NCBI RefSeq assembly: GCF_016461955.1
Contig: NZ_JADMNM010000001.1
Location: 429,598 to 493,597, forward strand
Source of the DNA: Qipengyuania sp. YIM B01966
GTDB taxonomy: Bacteria > Pseudomonadota > Alphaproteobacteria > Sphingomonadales > Sphingomonadaceae
Length of the DNA stretch: 64,000 nucleotides
Reading direction: 5' to 3'
The position numbers and the translations under genes are program-made. The notes beneath the pieces were generated by a model. It was given only the letters and a program-made list of their open reading frames with translations. It ran no database searches and had not been told where the DNA came from. The stretch's first letter is position 1. Every line of letters starts with the position of its first letter. This document shows, one piece after another, positions 8,904-17,023 of this stretch.

Positions 8904-9239
8904 TCAGGGCTGCGTGCGCGCCCACCTTTCGGTCAGCCACAGAATAAGCGCCTGCGCCAGGATAAAGGCGCCGCCGGCAATCAACACACCGTGCAGCGGA
9001 TCGCCGTTTTGCATCTCCGGCGGCACGGAAATCGCCAGCAACATCAGCGAAAAGATGCCAGGCAGCAGCCACGCCATGATCCGCCGGGGCGTCATATTGC
9101 TGGCGCGCCCCGCCCAGTCGAAGTGCCCCGGTAGTTGGGCAAACCGGCGGTAGCGCCGGTTCGCCCACCAGCCCGATGCGAGCAGCGCGCCTATGAAAAT
9201 CAGCGCAGCCGCCAGCAGCGGAACCGGCGCGCCGATCAG
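8904..9239 (-). CDS. Small three-segment membrane protein with no ordinary start codon
   Basis: I do not recognise this family with confidence. Read from 9239 it encodes about 111 residues with three hydrophobic segments ([50 protein letters not shown]) around a polar link, [20 protein letters not shown], reminiscent of DUF1648-type membrane proteins. The only ATG in frame (9095) would delete the first segment. Between the clpX stop (9236-9238) and 9095 there is no GTG or TTG. A CTG overlaps the clpX stop, with AAGGA about 9 bases before it. It follows clpX on the same strand and may be translationally coupled. Confidence 0.5.
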   Translation of the reverse strand: MIGAPVPLLAAALIFIGALLASGWWANRRYRRFAQLPGHFDWAGRASNMTPRRIMAWLLPGIFSLMLLAISVPPEMQNGDPLHGVLIAGGAFILAQALILWLTERWARTQP

Positions 9240-10498
9240 GCGGCTTCTTCCTTGGCCGTGCCACCGACCACACGGATCGGGTCTTTCTTGCCTTCGACCA
9301 CATCCTTGTCGACGACAATCTCGGTCACATCGTCCATGTCGGGAAGGTCGAACATCGTATCGAGCAGGATGCCCTCGACGATCGAGCGCAGGCCACGCGC
9401 GCCGGTCTTGCGCTTGATCGCGCGCTCGGCAATCGTTTCCAGCGCATCGTCGGTGAAGGTCAGCTCGACATCCTCAAGCTCGAACAGCTTGCGGTACTGT
9501 TTGACCAGCGCATTCTTCGGTTCGCTGAGGATCTGAACCAGCGCCGGCACGTCTAGATCGCGCAAGGTAGCGATCACCGGCAGGCGCCCGACGAACTCGG
9601 GGATCAGGCCGAATTTGAGCAGATCTTCGGGCTCCGCCTTTTCAAGCAGCTCGCCCACGCGCCGCTTGTCCGGATCGGCGACATGCGCGCCGAACCCGAT
9701 CGAACGTTTTTGCAAACGATCAGCGATGATCTTTTCGAGCCCCGCGAAGGCGCCGCCGCAGATGAACAGGATGTTGGTCGTATCGACCTGGAGAAATTCC
9801 TGCTGCGGATGCTTGCGCCCGCCCTGCGGCGGGACACTGGCAGTGGTCCCTTCCATCAGCTTAAGGAGCGCCTGCTGTACGCCTTCGCCGCTGACATCGC
9901 GGGTGATGGAGGGATTTTCCGCCTTGCGGGTAATCTTGTCGATCTCGTCGATATAGACGATGCCGTGCTGCGCCTTGTCGACATTGTAGTCGCTCGCCTG
10001 CAGCAGCTTGAGGATGATGTTCTCGACATCTTCACCGACATAGCCCGCTTCGGTCAGCGTGGTCGCATCGGCCATGGTGAACGGCACATCGAAAGTGCGC
10101 GCCAGCGTCTGCGCCAGCAGCGTCTTGCCGCTGCCGGTCGGGCCGACCAACAGGATGTTCGACTTGGCGAGTTCGACGTCGCCCGCCTTGCCGCTGTGCT
10201 TCAGCCGCTTGTAATGGTTGTGCACCGCCACCGACAGCACACGCTTCGCCCGGTCCTGCCCGATGACGTAGTCGTTGAGCGTGGTGAAGATATCGAGCGG
10301 GGTCGGCACTTCGCCTTCCTTGCGCCCGGCGATCCCGGCCTTGGTTTCCTCGCGGATGATGTCGTTGCACAATTCGACGCATTCATCGCAGATGAACACG
10401 GTCGGGCCGGCAATCAGCTTACGCACCTCGTGCTGCGACTTCCCGCAGAAGCTGCAGTAAAGGGTGCTCTTGCTATCGGTACCGCTCAACTTCGTCAT
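9236..10498 (-). CDS. clpX: ATP-dependent unfoldase ClpX
   Basis: AAA+ hexamer that recognises, unfolds and feeds substrates to ClpP in the cytoplasm; in alphaproteobacteria the targets include CtrA. The 420 residues show the N-terminal zinc-binding domain (Cys15, Cys18, Cys37, Cys40), Walker A GPTGSGKT (119-126), the Walker B region VYIDEIDK, the RSIGFGA ClpP-docking loop and the sensor-2 arginine region [10 protein letters not shown]. It lies downstream of clpP on the same strand with a 137-base gap. Confidence 0.97.
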   Translation of the reverse strand: MTKLSGTDSKSTLYCSFCGKSQHEVRKLIAGPTVFICDECVELCNDIIREETKAGIAGRKEGEVPTPLDIFTTLNDYVIGQDRAKRVLSVAVHNHYKRLKHSGKAGDVELAKSNILLVGPTGSGKTLLAQTLARTFDVPFTMADATTLTEAGYVGEDVENIILKLLQASDYNVDKAQHGIVYIDEIDKITRKAENPSITRDVSGEGVQQALLKLMEGTTASVPPQGGRKHPQQEFLQVDTTNILFICGGAFAGLEKIIADRLQKRSIGFGAHVADPDKRRVGELLEKAEPEDLLKFGLIPEFVGRLPVIATLRDLDVPALVQILSEPKNALVKQYRKLFELEDVELTFTDDALETIAERAIKRKTGARGLRSIVEGILLDTMFDLPDMDDVTEIVVDKDVVEGKKDPIRVVGGTAKEEAA

Positions 10499-10635
10499 AT
10501 CCCGTTTCCCGAATCCCGCGCCCGTCAGGGCATCAGGGACTGGCCCGACTCTATAGCCGGGGAGTCATTAATCAACCTGCGGGGAAATCCTCTTTCCCGG
10601 CAAAGTTTTGCTGGTGTCTGGCGGTTGCCGCCTGC

Positions 10636-11355
10636 TCAAGCCTGGGGCGCACCGCCGGTGCCGGCATCACCGCTGGCCGTGTCACCCTCGCCCGTCGTCT
10701 CGCTTTCGGGGCGGGTTTCGAACACTTTGTCGACGATGCCGAATTCCTTCGCCTCTTCCGCTTCGAGGAAGGTGTCGCGATCCATCGCCTTCTCGATCTC
10801 CTCCAGCGTACGGCCGGTATACTTGGCGTAGAGATCGTTCATCCGCTTGCGGATGCGCAGAATTTCGCGGGCCTGGATTTCGATGTCCGAGGCCATCCCG
10901 CGCGCCCCGCCGCTGGGCTGGTGGACCATGATCCGCGCATTGGGCAGCGCGATGCGCATTCCCGGCTCGCCCGCGGCCAGCAGGAAACTGCCCATGCTGG
11001 CGGCCTGCCCGATGCACACGGTCGACACGCGCGGCTTGATATACTGCATCGTGTCATGGATCGCCATGCCGGCCGTCACCACCCCGCCGGGCGAGTTGAT
11101 GTACATCGAGATTGGCTTCGACGGGTTCTCGCTTTCGAGGAACAGCAACTGGGCCACGATCAGGCTGGCCATGCCGTCCTCGACCTGATTGGTGACGAAC
11201 ACGATCCGTTCGCGCAGCAGGCGGCTGAAAATGTCGAAGCTGCGTTCGCCGCGGCTCGTCTGTTCCACCACCACGGGCACCAGCGCGCCGGTGACCGGGT
11301 CACGGGTGAACTGGCCCTGGGTGCCGTAAGCGTCGCCGCCGAACAGATCGATCAT
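10636..11355 (-). CDS. clpP: ATP-dependent Clp protease proteolytic subunit
   Basis: Serine protease of the ClpXP and ClpAP machines. The 239 residues contain the triad Ser120 ([12 protein letters not shown]), His145 ([10 protein letters not shown]) and Asp194 (MDRDTFL). The extra C-terminal tail of about 25 residues ([17 protein letters not shown]) is Gly/Thr/Ala-rich and not part of the core. Order on the minus strand is tig, clpP, clpX, the common proteobacterial arrangement, here with a DUF2892 gene on the other strand between tig and clpP. Confidence 0.97.
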   Translation of the reverse strand: MIDLFGGDAYGTQGQFTRDPVTGALVPVVVEQTSRGERSFDIFSRLLRERIVFVTNQVEDGMASLIVAQLLFLESENPSKPISMYINSPGGVVTAGMAIHDTMQYIKPRVSTVCIGQAASMGSFLLAAGEPGMRIALPNARIMVHQPSGGARGMASDIEIQAREILRIRKRMNDLYAKYTGRTLEEIEKAMDRDTFLEAEEAKEFGIVDKVFETRPESETTGEGDTASGDAGTGGAPQA

Positions 11356-11484
11356 GAAAAGTCCTCTTGAAGATGGGCCGCCTATGTCGGGGCTCGGATG
11401 CGATTGCGCAAGGGCATTAACCGTCTGCCGCTGGGCGGCCGCCCCTGCTACGGCTCGGTATCAGCAACAGGCAGGAGGCACGCA

Positions 11485-11673
11485 ATGACCCGCAATACAG
11501 GACAGATTGACCGGATGCTGCGCATCCTTGTCGGCGTGGTGCTGCTCTATCTGGCGATCACTGGGCAATATACGCCGTGGACTTGGCTGGGTATCGTCCC
11601 GCTGCTGACCGGGCTGGTGGGCTTCTGCCCGCTGTACCACTTGCTGGGGATGAATACCTGCGGGGTTCGCTAG
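11485..11673 (+). CDS. DUF2892-family small inner-membrane protein
   Basis: A 62-residue protein with two hydrophobic segments (ILVGVVLLYLAITG and WLGIVPLLTGLVGFCPLYHL). The pattern Cys-Pro-Leu-Tyr ending in GMNTCG is the hallmark of DUF2892, also found fused to rhodanese domains in YgaP-type sulfurtransferases. Its role is unknown; the paired cysteines suggest a link to sulfur or thiol chemistry. The ATG at 11485 has a near-perfect ribosome site (CAGGAGG). It is convergent with tig and divergent from clpP. Confidence 0.75.
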   Translation: MTRNTGQIDRMLRILVGVVLLYLAITGQYTPWTWLGIVPLLTGLVGFCPLYHLLGMNTCGVR

Positions 11674-11683
11674 GAAAGCCACA

Positions 11684-11716
11684 GGCGGCGGGCCGGCGAG
11701 GTGGCCGGCCGCCGCC
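11684..11716. terminator. GC-rich hairpin between convergent genes
   Basis: GGCGGC-G-GGCCGGC (11684-11697) pairs with GCCGGCCGCCGCC (11704-11716) around a six-base loop. It sits between the stop of the DUF2892 gene and the stop of tig. There is no T-tract on either strand, so it is a weak terminator call. Confidence 0.35.
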
Positions 11717-11728
11717 CGCTCGCACGCG

Positions 11729-13306
11729 TCAGCCCTTTGCCGCCGGTTTCTTGGCGGCCGTTTTCTTCGCCGCCGGCTTTTTGGCCGCAGCCGCGGTGAC
11801 GTCGTCGGCCTCGGCCTTGGGTGCCGTTTTCCTTGCCGGCGCCTTCTTTGGGTTGTCCGCCGCCGGGGCGGCATCCTTGCCGGTGCTCTCTTCGTCCCCG
11901 CCAGTCTTCTTGAGCGCCGGCTTCTTGGCCGCAGCCTTCTTGGCGGGCGCCTTCTTGGCCGGCGCGGCAGCGGCGCCTTCCTCGGCCTCAATCGCCGCTT
12001 CCAGCTCCTCGCGAGTCACTTCCCGTTCGCTCACCTCGGCCTTGTCGAACAGGAAATCGACCACCTTGTCCTCATAGAGCGGTGCGCGCAGCTGGGCGGC
12101 GGCCATCGGTTCGGACTGGATCAGCTGGATGAACCGCTGACGGTCTTCCTCGCGATATTGCTGGGCCGCCTGCTGGATCAGCATCGACATTTCCTGGCCG
12201 GAAACCTCGACCCCGTTCTGCTGGCCGATTTCCGACAGCAGCAGGCCCAGCCGCACGCGGCGTTCGGCGATGTGGCGATAATCGTCCTTCTCGGCCTCGA
12301 TTTCCTTCATCGCTTCGGCGGGGTTTTCGTCGCGTGCGGCTTCCTGCTGGAGCTGCTGCCAGATCTGCTCGAATTCCGCCTCGACCATGCCCTGCGGCAC
12401 GGCGAAATCGTGGCCGGCCGCAAGCATATCAAGCAGCTGGCGCTTCATTTGCGTGCGGGTCAGACCGGCGGTTTCCTGCTCGAGCTGGCCGCGGATCAGG
12501 CCGCGCAGCACCTCGATATTGTCGATGCCGAGCGACTTGGCGAAATCGTCGTCCAGCTTGCTTTCGCCCGCGATCTTGACCGCCTGGACCGTGATCGCGA
12601 ACTGGGCCTCCTTGCCCGCCAGATGCTCCGCCGCATAGTCGGCCGGGAAGGTCACGGTAATGGTCCGCTCCTCGCCCGCCTTGGCACCGGTCAGTTGTTC
12701 TTCAAAGCCGGGGATGAACTGGCCCGACCCCAGCACCAGCGGCGCGCCCTCGGCCTTGCCGCCGTCGAATTCGACGCCGTCGATCGAGCCGGTGAAATCG
12801 ATGATCAGCTGGTCGCCGTCAGCCGCCTTGTGGCCCTTCTTGGCGTCGGTATAGCTCTTTTGCTGGCTGGCAATATTGCCCAGCGCCTCGTCGACCTGCG
12901 CGTCGGTGACGGGCACGGTCAGCTTTTCCAGCTTCAGGCCCGACAGGTCGGGCGCGGTCACTTCGGGCAGCACTTCGAGCTCGACATCAAGCTCGGCATC
13001 CTTGCCCTGTGCGTAGCCGTCACCCATCGTCAGGCGCGGCTGCATCGCCGGGCGCAGCTGCTGGTCCTTGATCAGCGCATCGACCGAATCGCGCAGCGCA
13101 TCATTGACCACCTGCGCGTGCAGCTGTTCGCCATGCATCTTGCGGACGAGATTGGCTGGCACCTTGCCGGGGCGGAAGCCGGCCATCCGCACCTGCGGGG
13201 CGATCTTCTTGACCTCGGCGGCGATCTTGTCCTCGATTTCGGAAGCCGGGATCGTCAGCCGGTACGCGCGCTTCAGCCCATCGTTGGCGGTTTCGGTAAT
13301 CTGCAT
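11729..13306 (-). CDS. tig: Trigger factor with a long Lys/Ala/Pro-rich C-terminal tail
   Basis: Ribosome-bound chaperone and peptidyl-prolyl isomerase that meets nascent chains at the exit tunnel. The N-terminal domain has the ribosome-docking signature GFRPGKVP (about 43-50), followed by the FKBP-type PPIase domain (DQLIIDFTGSIDGVEFDGG) and the helical arms. The conserved part ends near residue 443. About 82 more residues (bases 11732-11977) form a low-complexity tail of KKAP, KKPA and AAKK units broken by one acidic patch. The whole protein is 525 residues against roughly 430-450 for the family. The ATG at 13306 (MQITETANDG) matches the family start. Confidence 0.95.
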   Translation of the reverse strand: MQITETANDGLKRAYRLTIPASEIEDKIAAEVKKIAPQVRMAGFRPGKVPANLVRKMHGEQLHAQVVNDALRDSVDALIKDQQLRPAMQPRLTMGDGYAQGKDAELDVELEVLPEVTAPDLSGLKLEKLTVPVTDAQVDEALGNIASQQKSYTDAKKGHKAADGDQLIIDFTGSIDGVEFDGGKAEGAPLVLGSGQFIPGFEEQLTGAKAGEERTITVTFPADYAAEHLAGKEAQFAITVQAVKIAGESKLDDDFAKSLGIDNIEVLRGLIRGQLEQETAGLTRTQMKRQLLDMLAAGHDFAVPQGMVEAEFEQIWQQLQQEAARDENPAEAMKEIEAEKDDYRHIAERRVRLGLLLSEIGQQNGVEVSGQEMSMLIQQAAQQYREEDRQRFIQLIQSEPMAAAQLRAPLYEDKVVDFLFDKAEVSEREVTREELEAAIEAEEGAAAAPAKKAPAKKAAAKKPALKKTGGDEESTGKDAAPAADNPKKAPARKTAPKAEADDVTAAAAKKPAAKKTAAKKPAAKG

Positions 13307-13370
13307 GGCGGGAACTGCTGCCTTCTCGTCAAATCTGTCTGTCTGCCGGTGGTTCGCGGCGCGGCCGGGC

Positions 13371-13455
13371 TGGTGCGGGCGAAGGGACTCGAACCCCCAC
13401 ATCTTGCGATACTGGAACCTAAATCCAGCGCGTCTACCAGTTCCGCCACGCCCGC
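13371..13455 (-). tRNA. tRNA-Leu (anticodon UAG)
   Basis: Minus strand, 85 nt including an encoded CCA. The acceptor GCGGGCG pairs with the 3' CGCCCGC. The D-loop has AACTGGTAGACGCG. The anticodon stem-loop is CTGGA TTTAGGT TCCAG, giving anticodon TAG. A long variable arm (TATCGCAAGATG) and T-arm GGGGGTTCGAGTCCC follow, as expected for a class II tRNA-Leu. It lies upstream of tig on the same strand. Confidence 0.95.
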
Positions 13456-13632
13456 AACCCGAACGAAGCCGCGCGAGGGCGAGCCTCACGGCAAGCCCGC
13501 GCCCCTAGAAGAACCCTGACCAAAGGGCAAGCGCCGTGGGCCGGAACGGGCGGCGCGGCGGGTCGTTCAGGATAGGAGCGCCCAGGCAACACCACGGTCT
13601 GAGGTCGCCCACCCCGCAAAGGAGCGTCCACG

Positions 13633-13842
13633 ATGGCCAGCCACCCCCCCAAGCCCGACACGATCAAGCCGCAATCGCCACCCGAAAAGCTGCCTGCACA
13701 GGCGCCGCAGGAAGACCCGGTGCGCGAACCCGACGAGATCGTCCCGCCCCAGCCGGGCGTCGATAATCCCGATGGCGCGCCGATCGAGATTCCGCAGCCG
13801 GACACCGGCAGCCCCGATGGCGGCGCGATCGAGAGCATCTGA
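13633..13842 (+). CDS. Small proline-rich acidic protein, unknown
   Basis: A 69-residue protein, probably disordered: rich in Pro, Asp and Glu (PDTIKPQSPPEKLPAQAP, then PDEIVPPQPGVDNPDG, then IPQPDTGSPDGG). No domain, signal or membrane segment. The real-gene case rests on the good ribosome site AAAGGAG before ATG 13633, the full open frame, and repeated PDG/NPDG units that suggest selection on the protein. Function unknown. Confidence 0.55.
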   Translation: MASHPPKPDTIKPQSPPEKLPAQAPQEDPVREPDEIVPPQPGVDNPDGAPIEIPQPDTGSPDGGAIESI

Positions 13843-13908
13843 ACGCCGACTCGCCGCGCGCCGGCCTACCCCTTGCGGCCGGCGCGCGGGACCATTAACG
13901 GGCGCGCC

Positions 13909-14226
13909 ATGAGCGATGAGAACCAGCCGGCTTCGGCCGAAGCCGACACCCCCGCCACCGGCCTCGACGCGCCGCCCGATCGGCTGTGCGTGCACGCCAA
14001 CTCGCCGCATTTCGACGAGACCGTGTTGCGCCGCGGGGTGGGCATCCGGTTCAAGGGCCGCCAGCGCCACGACATCGAGGAATATTCGATTTCCGAAGGC
14101 TGGGTCCGCGTGCAGGCCGGCAAGACCGTTGATCGCAAGGGTCAGCCGCTGATGCTGAAGCTCAATGGCCCGGTCGAAGCCTGGTTCGAGGATCTGGGCG
14201 AGGATGCACCCGTCGCCCGCGCCTGA
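13909..14226 (+). CDS. DUF3297 family protein
   Basis: A 105-residue cytoplasmic protein. The pattern PPDRLCVHANSPHFDE, then GVGIRFKGRQRHDIEEYSIS, EGWVRVQAGKTVDRKGQPL and LNGPVEAWFED matches my memory of DUF3297, a family of short proteins of unknown function in proteobacteria. The ATG at 13909 was chosen because the first 17 residues after it resemble the variable acidic lead of relatives. It is convergent with the CHAP gene. Confidence 0.75.
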   Translation: MSDENQPASAEADTPATGLDAPPDRLCVHANSPHFDETVLRRGVGIRFKGRQRHDIEEYSISEGWVRVQAGKTVDRKGQPLMLKLNGPVEAWFEDLGEDAPVARA

Positions 14227-14229
14227 GCT

Positions 14230-14988
14230 CTACCGCCCGTCGTAAAGCGCGATGGCGGAGGCCACCGGGTCGCCCTGACGGCGTTCGGCGGCGCGCGGCG
14301 CGGCGGCTGCGCGTGGGGCAGGAGCAGCACGCTGGGCCGCGTGACCCGCGGGCGCGGGCCGCCCAAAAGCCCCCGAAAAGGCACTGGCAAAGGCCCGCGA
14401 AGGGCGCGCATTGGCCGCGGCGGACGGCACCGGGAGTGGTGCGGATGGTGCTGCCGAAGCAATCCGCGTCGGGCCGCCCAGGGGCACGGGACTGGCCGCC
14501 GGTACATTCCCACGCCCGGGCCGGCTGTACACGAAGCCATGCACTGGCCAGGCGGTCGTGCCCAGCGCCTGGAGCGGCGCGTACCACACCTTTACTTCGC
14601 TCCAGTCGTTAGCGGGCGAGACATCGATCGCCATCACGTCATTTTCGATCTGCCCCCGCCGCCCGTTGATCGGGGACCAGTTCGCGTGCCGGAGCAACAC
14701 GGTGCGGGCATCGACGACGCGGCTGATCGCGGCCACATGGCCCAGTTCCATGTTGCGGTGCGGACGAAAGGCCATCACCGCGCCGACCCGCGGGGTGCGC
14801 CCGCGGTCATAGCGGCCGGCGGCCTGGTCCCACCAGGTATGCGCGTCGCCATAAATCTGGATGCCGCTTTGTGCACGGGCATAGGGGACGCATTCGAGAT
14901 AGGGCGGCAGTTCGCTCGCGGCCGCCGGGGTAGCGCCGGCGAGCAGCACGGCGGCAATGGGGGCCAAGACTGTCCAGCGGCGGGTCAT
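14230..14988 (-). CDS. Secreted CHAP-domain peptidoglycan amidase/endopeptidase
   Basis: A Cys-His peptidase (NlpC/P60-like fold) likely to cleave peptidoglycan peptides in the periplasm. A signal peptide (to about residue 25, ATPAAASELPP) precedes the CHAP domain with Cys33 (YLECVPYARAQSG), His84 (LGHVAAISRV) and Asn103 (HANWSP). The last ~100 residues are an Ala/Pro/Arg-rich linker with no domain. It is divergent from der; a CtrA-like motif lies between them at 15037-15051. Confidence 0.85.
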   Translation of the reverse strand: MTRRWTVLAPIAAVLLAGATPAAASELPPYLECVPYARAQSGIQIYGDAHTWWDQAAGRYDRGRTPRVGAVMAFRPHRNMELGHVAAISRVVDARTVLLRHANWSPINGRRGQIENDVMAIDVSPANDWSEVKVWYAPLQALGTTAWPVHGFVYSRPGRGNVPAASPVPLGGPTRIASAAPSAPLPVPSAAANARPSRAFASAFSGAFGRPAPAGHAAQRAAPAPRAAAAPRAAERRQGDPVASAIALYDGR

Positions 14989-15036
14989 GCGGCCGAAGGT
15001 GGCGGCACAGGGTTACGATCACCTCGCCGGCAATGG

Positions 15037-15051
15037 TTAACGCAGGTATAA
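15037..15051. promoter_or_regulatory. CtrA-like motif TTAA-N7-ATAA
   Basis: The bases TTAA, seven others and ATAA match the alphaproteobacterial CtrA consensus TTAA-N7-TTAA with one mismatch. It lies in the divergent spacer between the CHAP amidase gene (minus) and der (plus). In a GC-rich genome such AT-rich tetramer pairs are uncommon, but one mismatch keeps this tentative. Confidence 0.3.
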
Positions 15052-15100
15052 GCATGTGCGCTTGCTATTGCGCGCGCCAACGCCCACTTGCGCACCTGCC

Positions 15101-16501
15101 ATGCAGCAGCCGCAAGTCATCATTATCGGGCGCCCCAATGTCGGCAAGTCGACGCTGTTCAACCGGCTGGTCGGCAAGAAGCTGGCGCTGGTCGACGATC
15201 AGCCCGGCGTCACGCGTGACCGCCGGGTCGGCGCGGCCGAGCTTGCAGGCCTGAAATTCGACATCGTCGATACGGCTGGGTGGGAGGATGACGATCCCGA
15301 TACTCTGCCCGGCCGAATGCGCCAGCAGACCGAGATCAGCCTAGAGGGGGCCGACGCGGCCCTGTTCGTGATCGATGCACGGGCGGGCATCACGCCGCTT
15401 GACGAGGAAATCGCCCGCTGGCTGCGCGGACAGGGCGTGCCGGTGGTGATGGTCGCCAACAAGGCCGAAGGGCGCGCGGGCGAGGCCGGCGTGTTCGAAG
15501 CCTATGGCCTCGGCTTTGGCGAGCCGGTGGCGCTGTCCGCCGAGCATGGCGAAGGCGTGGCCGACCTCTTCGGCGCGTTGTGGCCGATCATCCGCGACAA
15601 GGCCGAAGCGCTCGAAGCCGCCGAAGCGGCCCGCGCCGAGGCGGTGGCAGAAGGTGAGGAAGACGCGCCGCTCGGCCCGCTGCAACTGGCGATTGTCGGG
15701 CGTCCTAATGCCGGCAAATCGACCTTGATCAACCGGATGCTGGGCGAAAATCGCCTGCTGACCGGGCCGGAGGCGGGCATCACCCGCGATTCGATCGCGG
15801 TCGACTGGACGTGGACCGACCCGGCTACGGGCGAGACCCGCGCGGTCAAGCTGATCGACACCGCCGGGATGCGCAAACGCGCCCAGGTGACCGACAAGCT
15901 CGAAAAAATGTCGGTCGCGGATGCCCAGCGCGCGGTCGATTTCGCTGAGGTCGTCGTGCTGCTGCTCGACGCGACGCGCGGGCTCGAACATCAGGATCTC
16001 AAGATCGCCGCCCACGCACTCGAGGAAGGGCGCGCGCTGATCATCGCGATCAACAAATGGGACATTGCCGAGGAACCGAGCGCCCTGTTCAACGGGATCA
16101 AGCGCGCGCTGGAAGACGGGTTGTCGCAAGTGCGCGGCGTGCCGGTGCTGTCGGTGTCGGCGCGCACCGGGCGCGGGATCGACCAGTTGGTTGGCGCCGC
16201 CTTCGCGCTGCGCGAGGTCTGGTCGAAGCGCGTGCCGACTGCCGCGCTCAACCGCTGGTTCGACGATGCGCTGGCAGCCAATCCGCCACCGGCGCCGGGC
16301 GGGCGGCGGATCAAGCTGCGTTACATTACCCAATCCTCGGTCCGGCCGCCGCGCTTCGTGGTGTTCGGCACACGGCTCGATGCGCTGCCCGCCAGCTATG
16401 AACGCTATCTGGTCAACGGCATTCGCCGCGAGCTCGGATTTGACGGCGTGCCGATCCGGGTGGTGATGAAAAGCGCCAAGAACCCCTACGCGTCGCAGTG
16501 A
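15101..16501 (+). CDS. der: Ribosome biogenesis GTPase Der (EngA)
   Basis: Double GTPase needed for 50S subunit assembly. Two G domains in tandem: the first with GRPNVGKST (10-18) and DTAGWEDDD, the second with GRPNAGKST and DTAGMRKRAQVTDKLEKMS, followed by NKWD. A KH-like domain closes the protein with LRYITQSSVRPPRFVVFG. About 466 residues, normal. The ATG at 15101 (MQQPQVIIIG) was preferred over GTG 15056 because the family begins just before the first P-loop. Its stop overlaps the next start (TGATG). Confidence 0.96.
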   Translation: MQQPQVIIIGRPNVGKSTLFNRLVGKKLALVDDQPGVTRDRRVGAAELAGLKFDIVDTAGWEDDDPDTLPGRMRQQTEISLEGADAALFVIDARAGITPLDEEIARWLRGQGVPVVMVANKAEGRAGEAGVFEAYGLGFGEPVALSAEHGEGVADLFGALWPIIRDKAEALEAAEAARAEAVAEGEEDAPLGPLQLAIVGRPNAGKSTLINRMLGENRLLTGPEAGITRDSIAVDWTWTDPATGETRAVKLIDTAGMRKRAQVTDKLEKMSVADAQRAVDFAEVVVLLLDATRGLEHQDLKIAAHALEEGRALIIAINKWDIAEEPSALFNGIKRALEDGLSQVRGVPVLSVSARTGRGIDQLVGAAFALREVWSKRVPTAALNRWFDDALAANPPPAPGGRRIKLRYITQSSVRPPRFVVFGTRLDALPASYERYLVNGIRRELGFDGVPIRVVMKSAKNPYASQ

Positions 16502-17010
16502 TGCTCGACATGCTGTCCCTTGCCGGCGATCTGATCGCCCGCACGTCGAGCACCGCGCGCGTACAGGAAATCGTCGAGCTGAGCCTCGCGCCGGTGTTCC
16601 TGCTGGCGGCGATCGGTGCGCTGCTCAACGTGGTCAATTCGCGGCTCATCTGGATTGTTGACCGGGTCAACCGGATCGAGGGCCTCGCCGAAGACGGGCG
16701 CGGTGGACGGCTGGTCGAGGAACTGCCGGCGCTTCGCCGGCGGCGCGGCTGGGCGCAAGGGGCGGTCAACCTCTCGGCCTCGGCGGCGCTGACGATCTGC
16801 TGCGTGGTCGCCCTGCTGTTCATCAGCGCCTTTGTCAGGCCGCCGCTGGGCACATTGGTGGCGGTGCTGTGGATCGTCACCATGGGCCTCATCATCGGTG
16901 CTCTGCTGCTGTTCCTGCTGGAAACGCGCGCCGCCATTGCCAGCCCGCGCGACCGGCGCCGCATCTCGCGCGCGATCCTGCGGCGCGGGGCCGATCACGC
17001 AAGCGAGTAG
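16501..17010 (+). CDS. DUF2721 membrane protein
   Basis: A 169-residue inner-membrane protein with an N-terminal segment (LSLAPVFLLAAIGALLNVV), a basic cytoplasmic stretch, and two C-terminal segments (LTICCVVALLFISAFV and LWIVTMGLIIGALLLFLL). The order and the LNVVNSRL...RVNRIEGL pattern fit DUF2721. Function unknown. It overlaps the der stop by one base, so it is probably translationally coupled to der. Confidence 0.75.
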   Translation: MLDMLSLAGDLIARTSSTARVQEIVELSLAPVFLLAAIGALLNVVNSRLIWIVDRVNRIEGLAEDGRGGRLVEELPALRRRRGWAQGAVNLSASAALTICCVVALLFISAFVRPPLGTLVAVLWIVTMGLIIGALLLFLLETRAAIASPRDRRRISRAILRRGADHASE

Positions 17011-17023
17011 GGCCGCTGGCTCC

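Noticed and set aside
8904-9095. Annotating the small membrane protein only from ATG 9095
   Set aside because: This would cut off a clear hydrophobic helix; the longer reading is kept but with low confidence.
11356-11484. A sigma-32 promoter for clpP
   Set aside because: No convincing CTTGAA-type -35 with a matching -10 at proper spacing.
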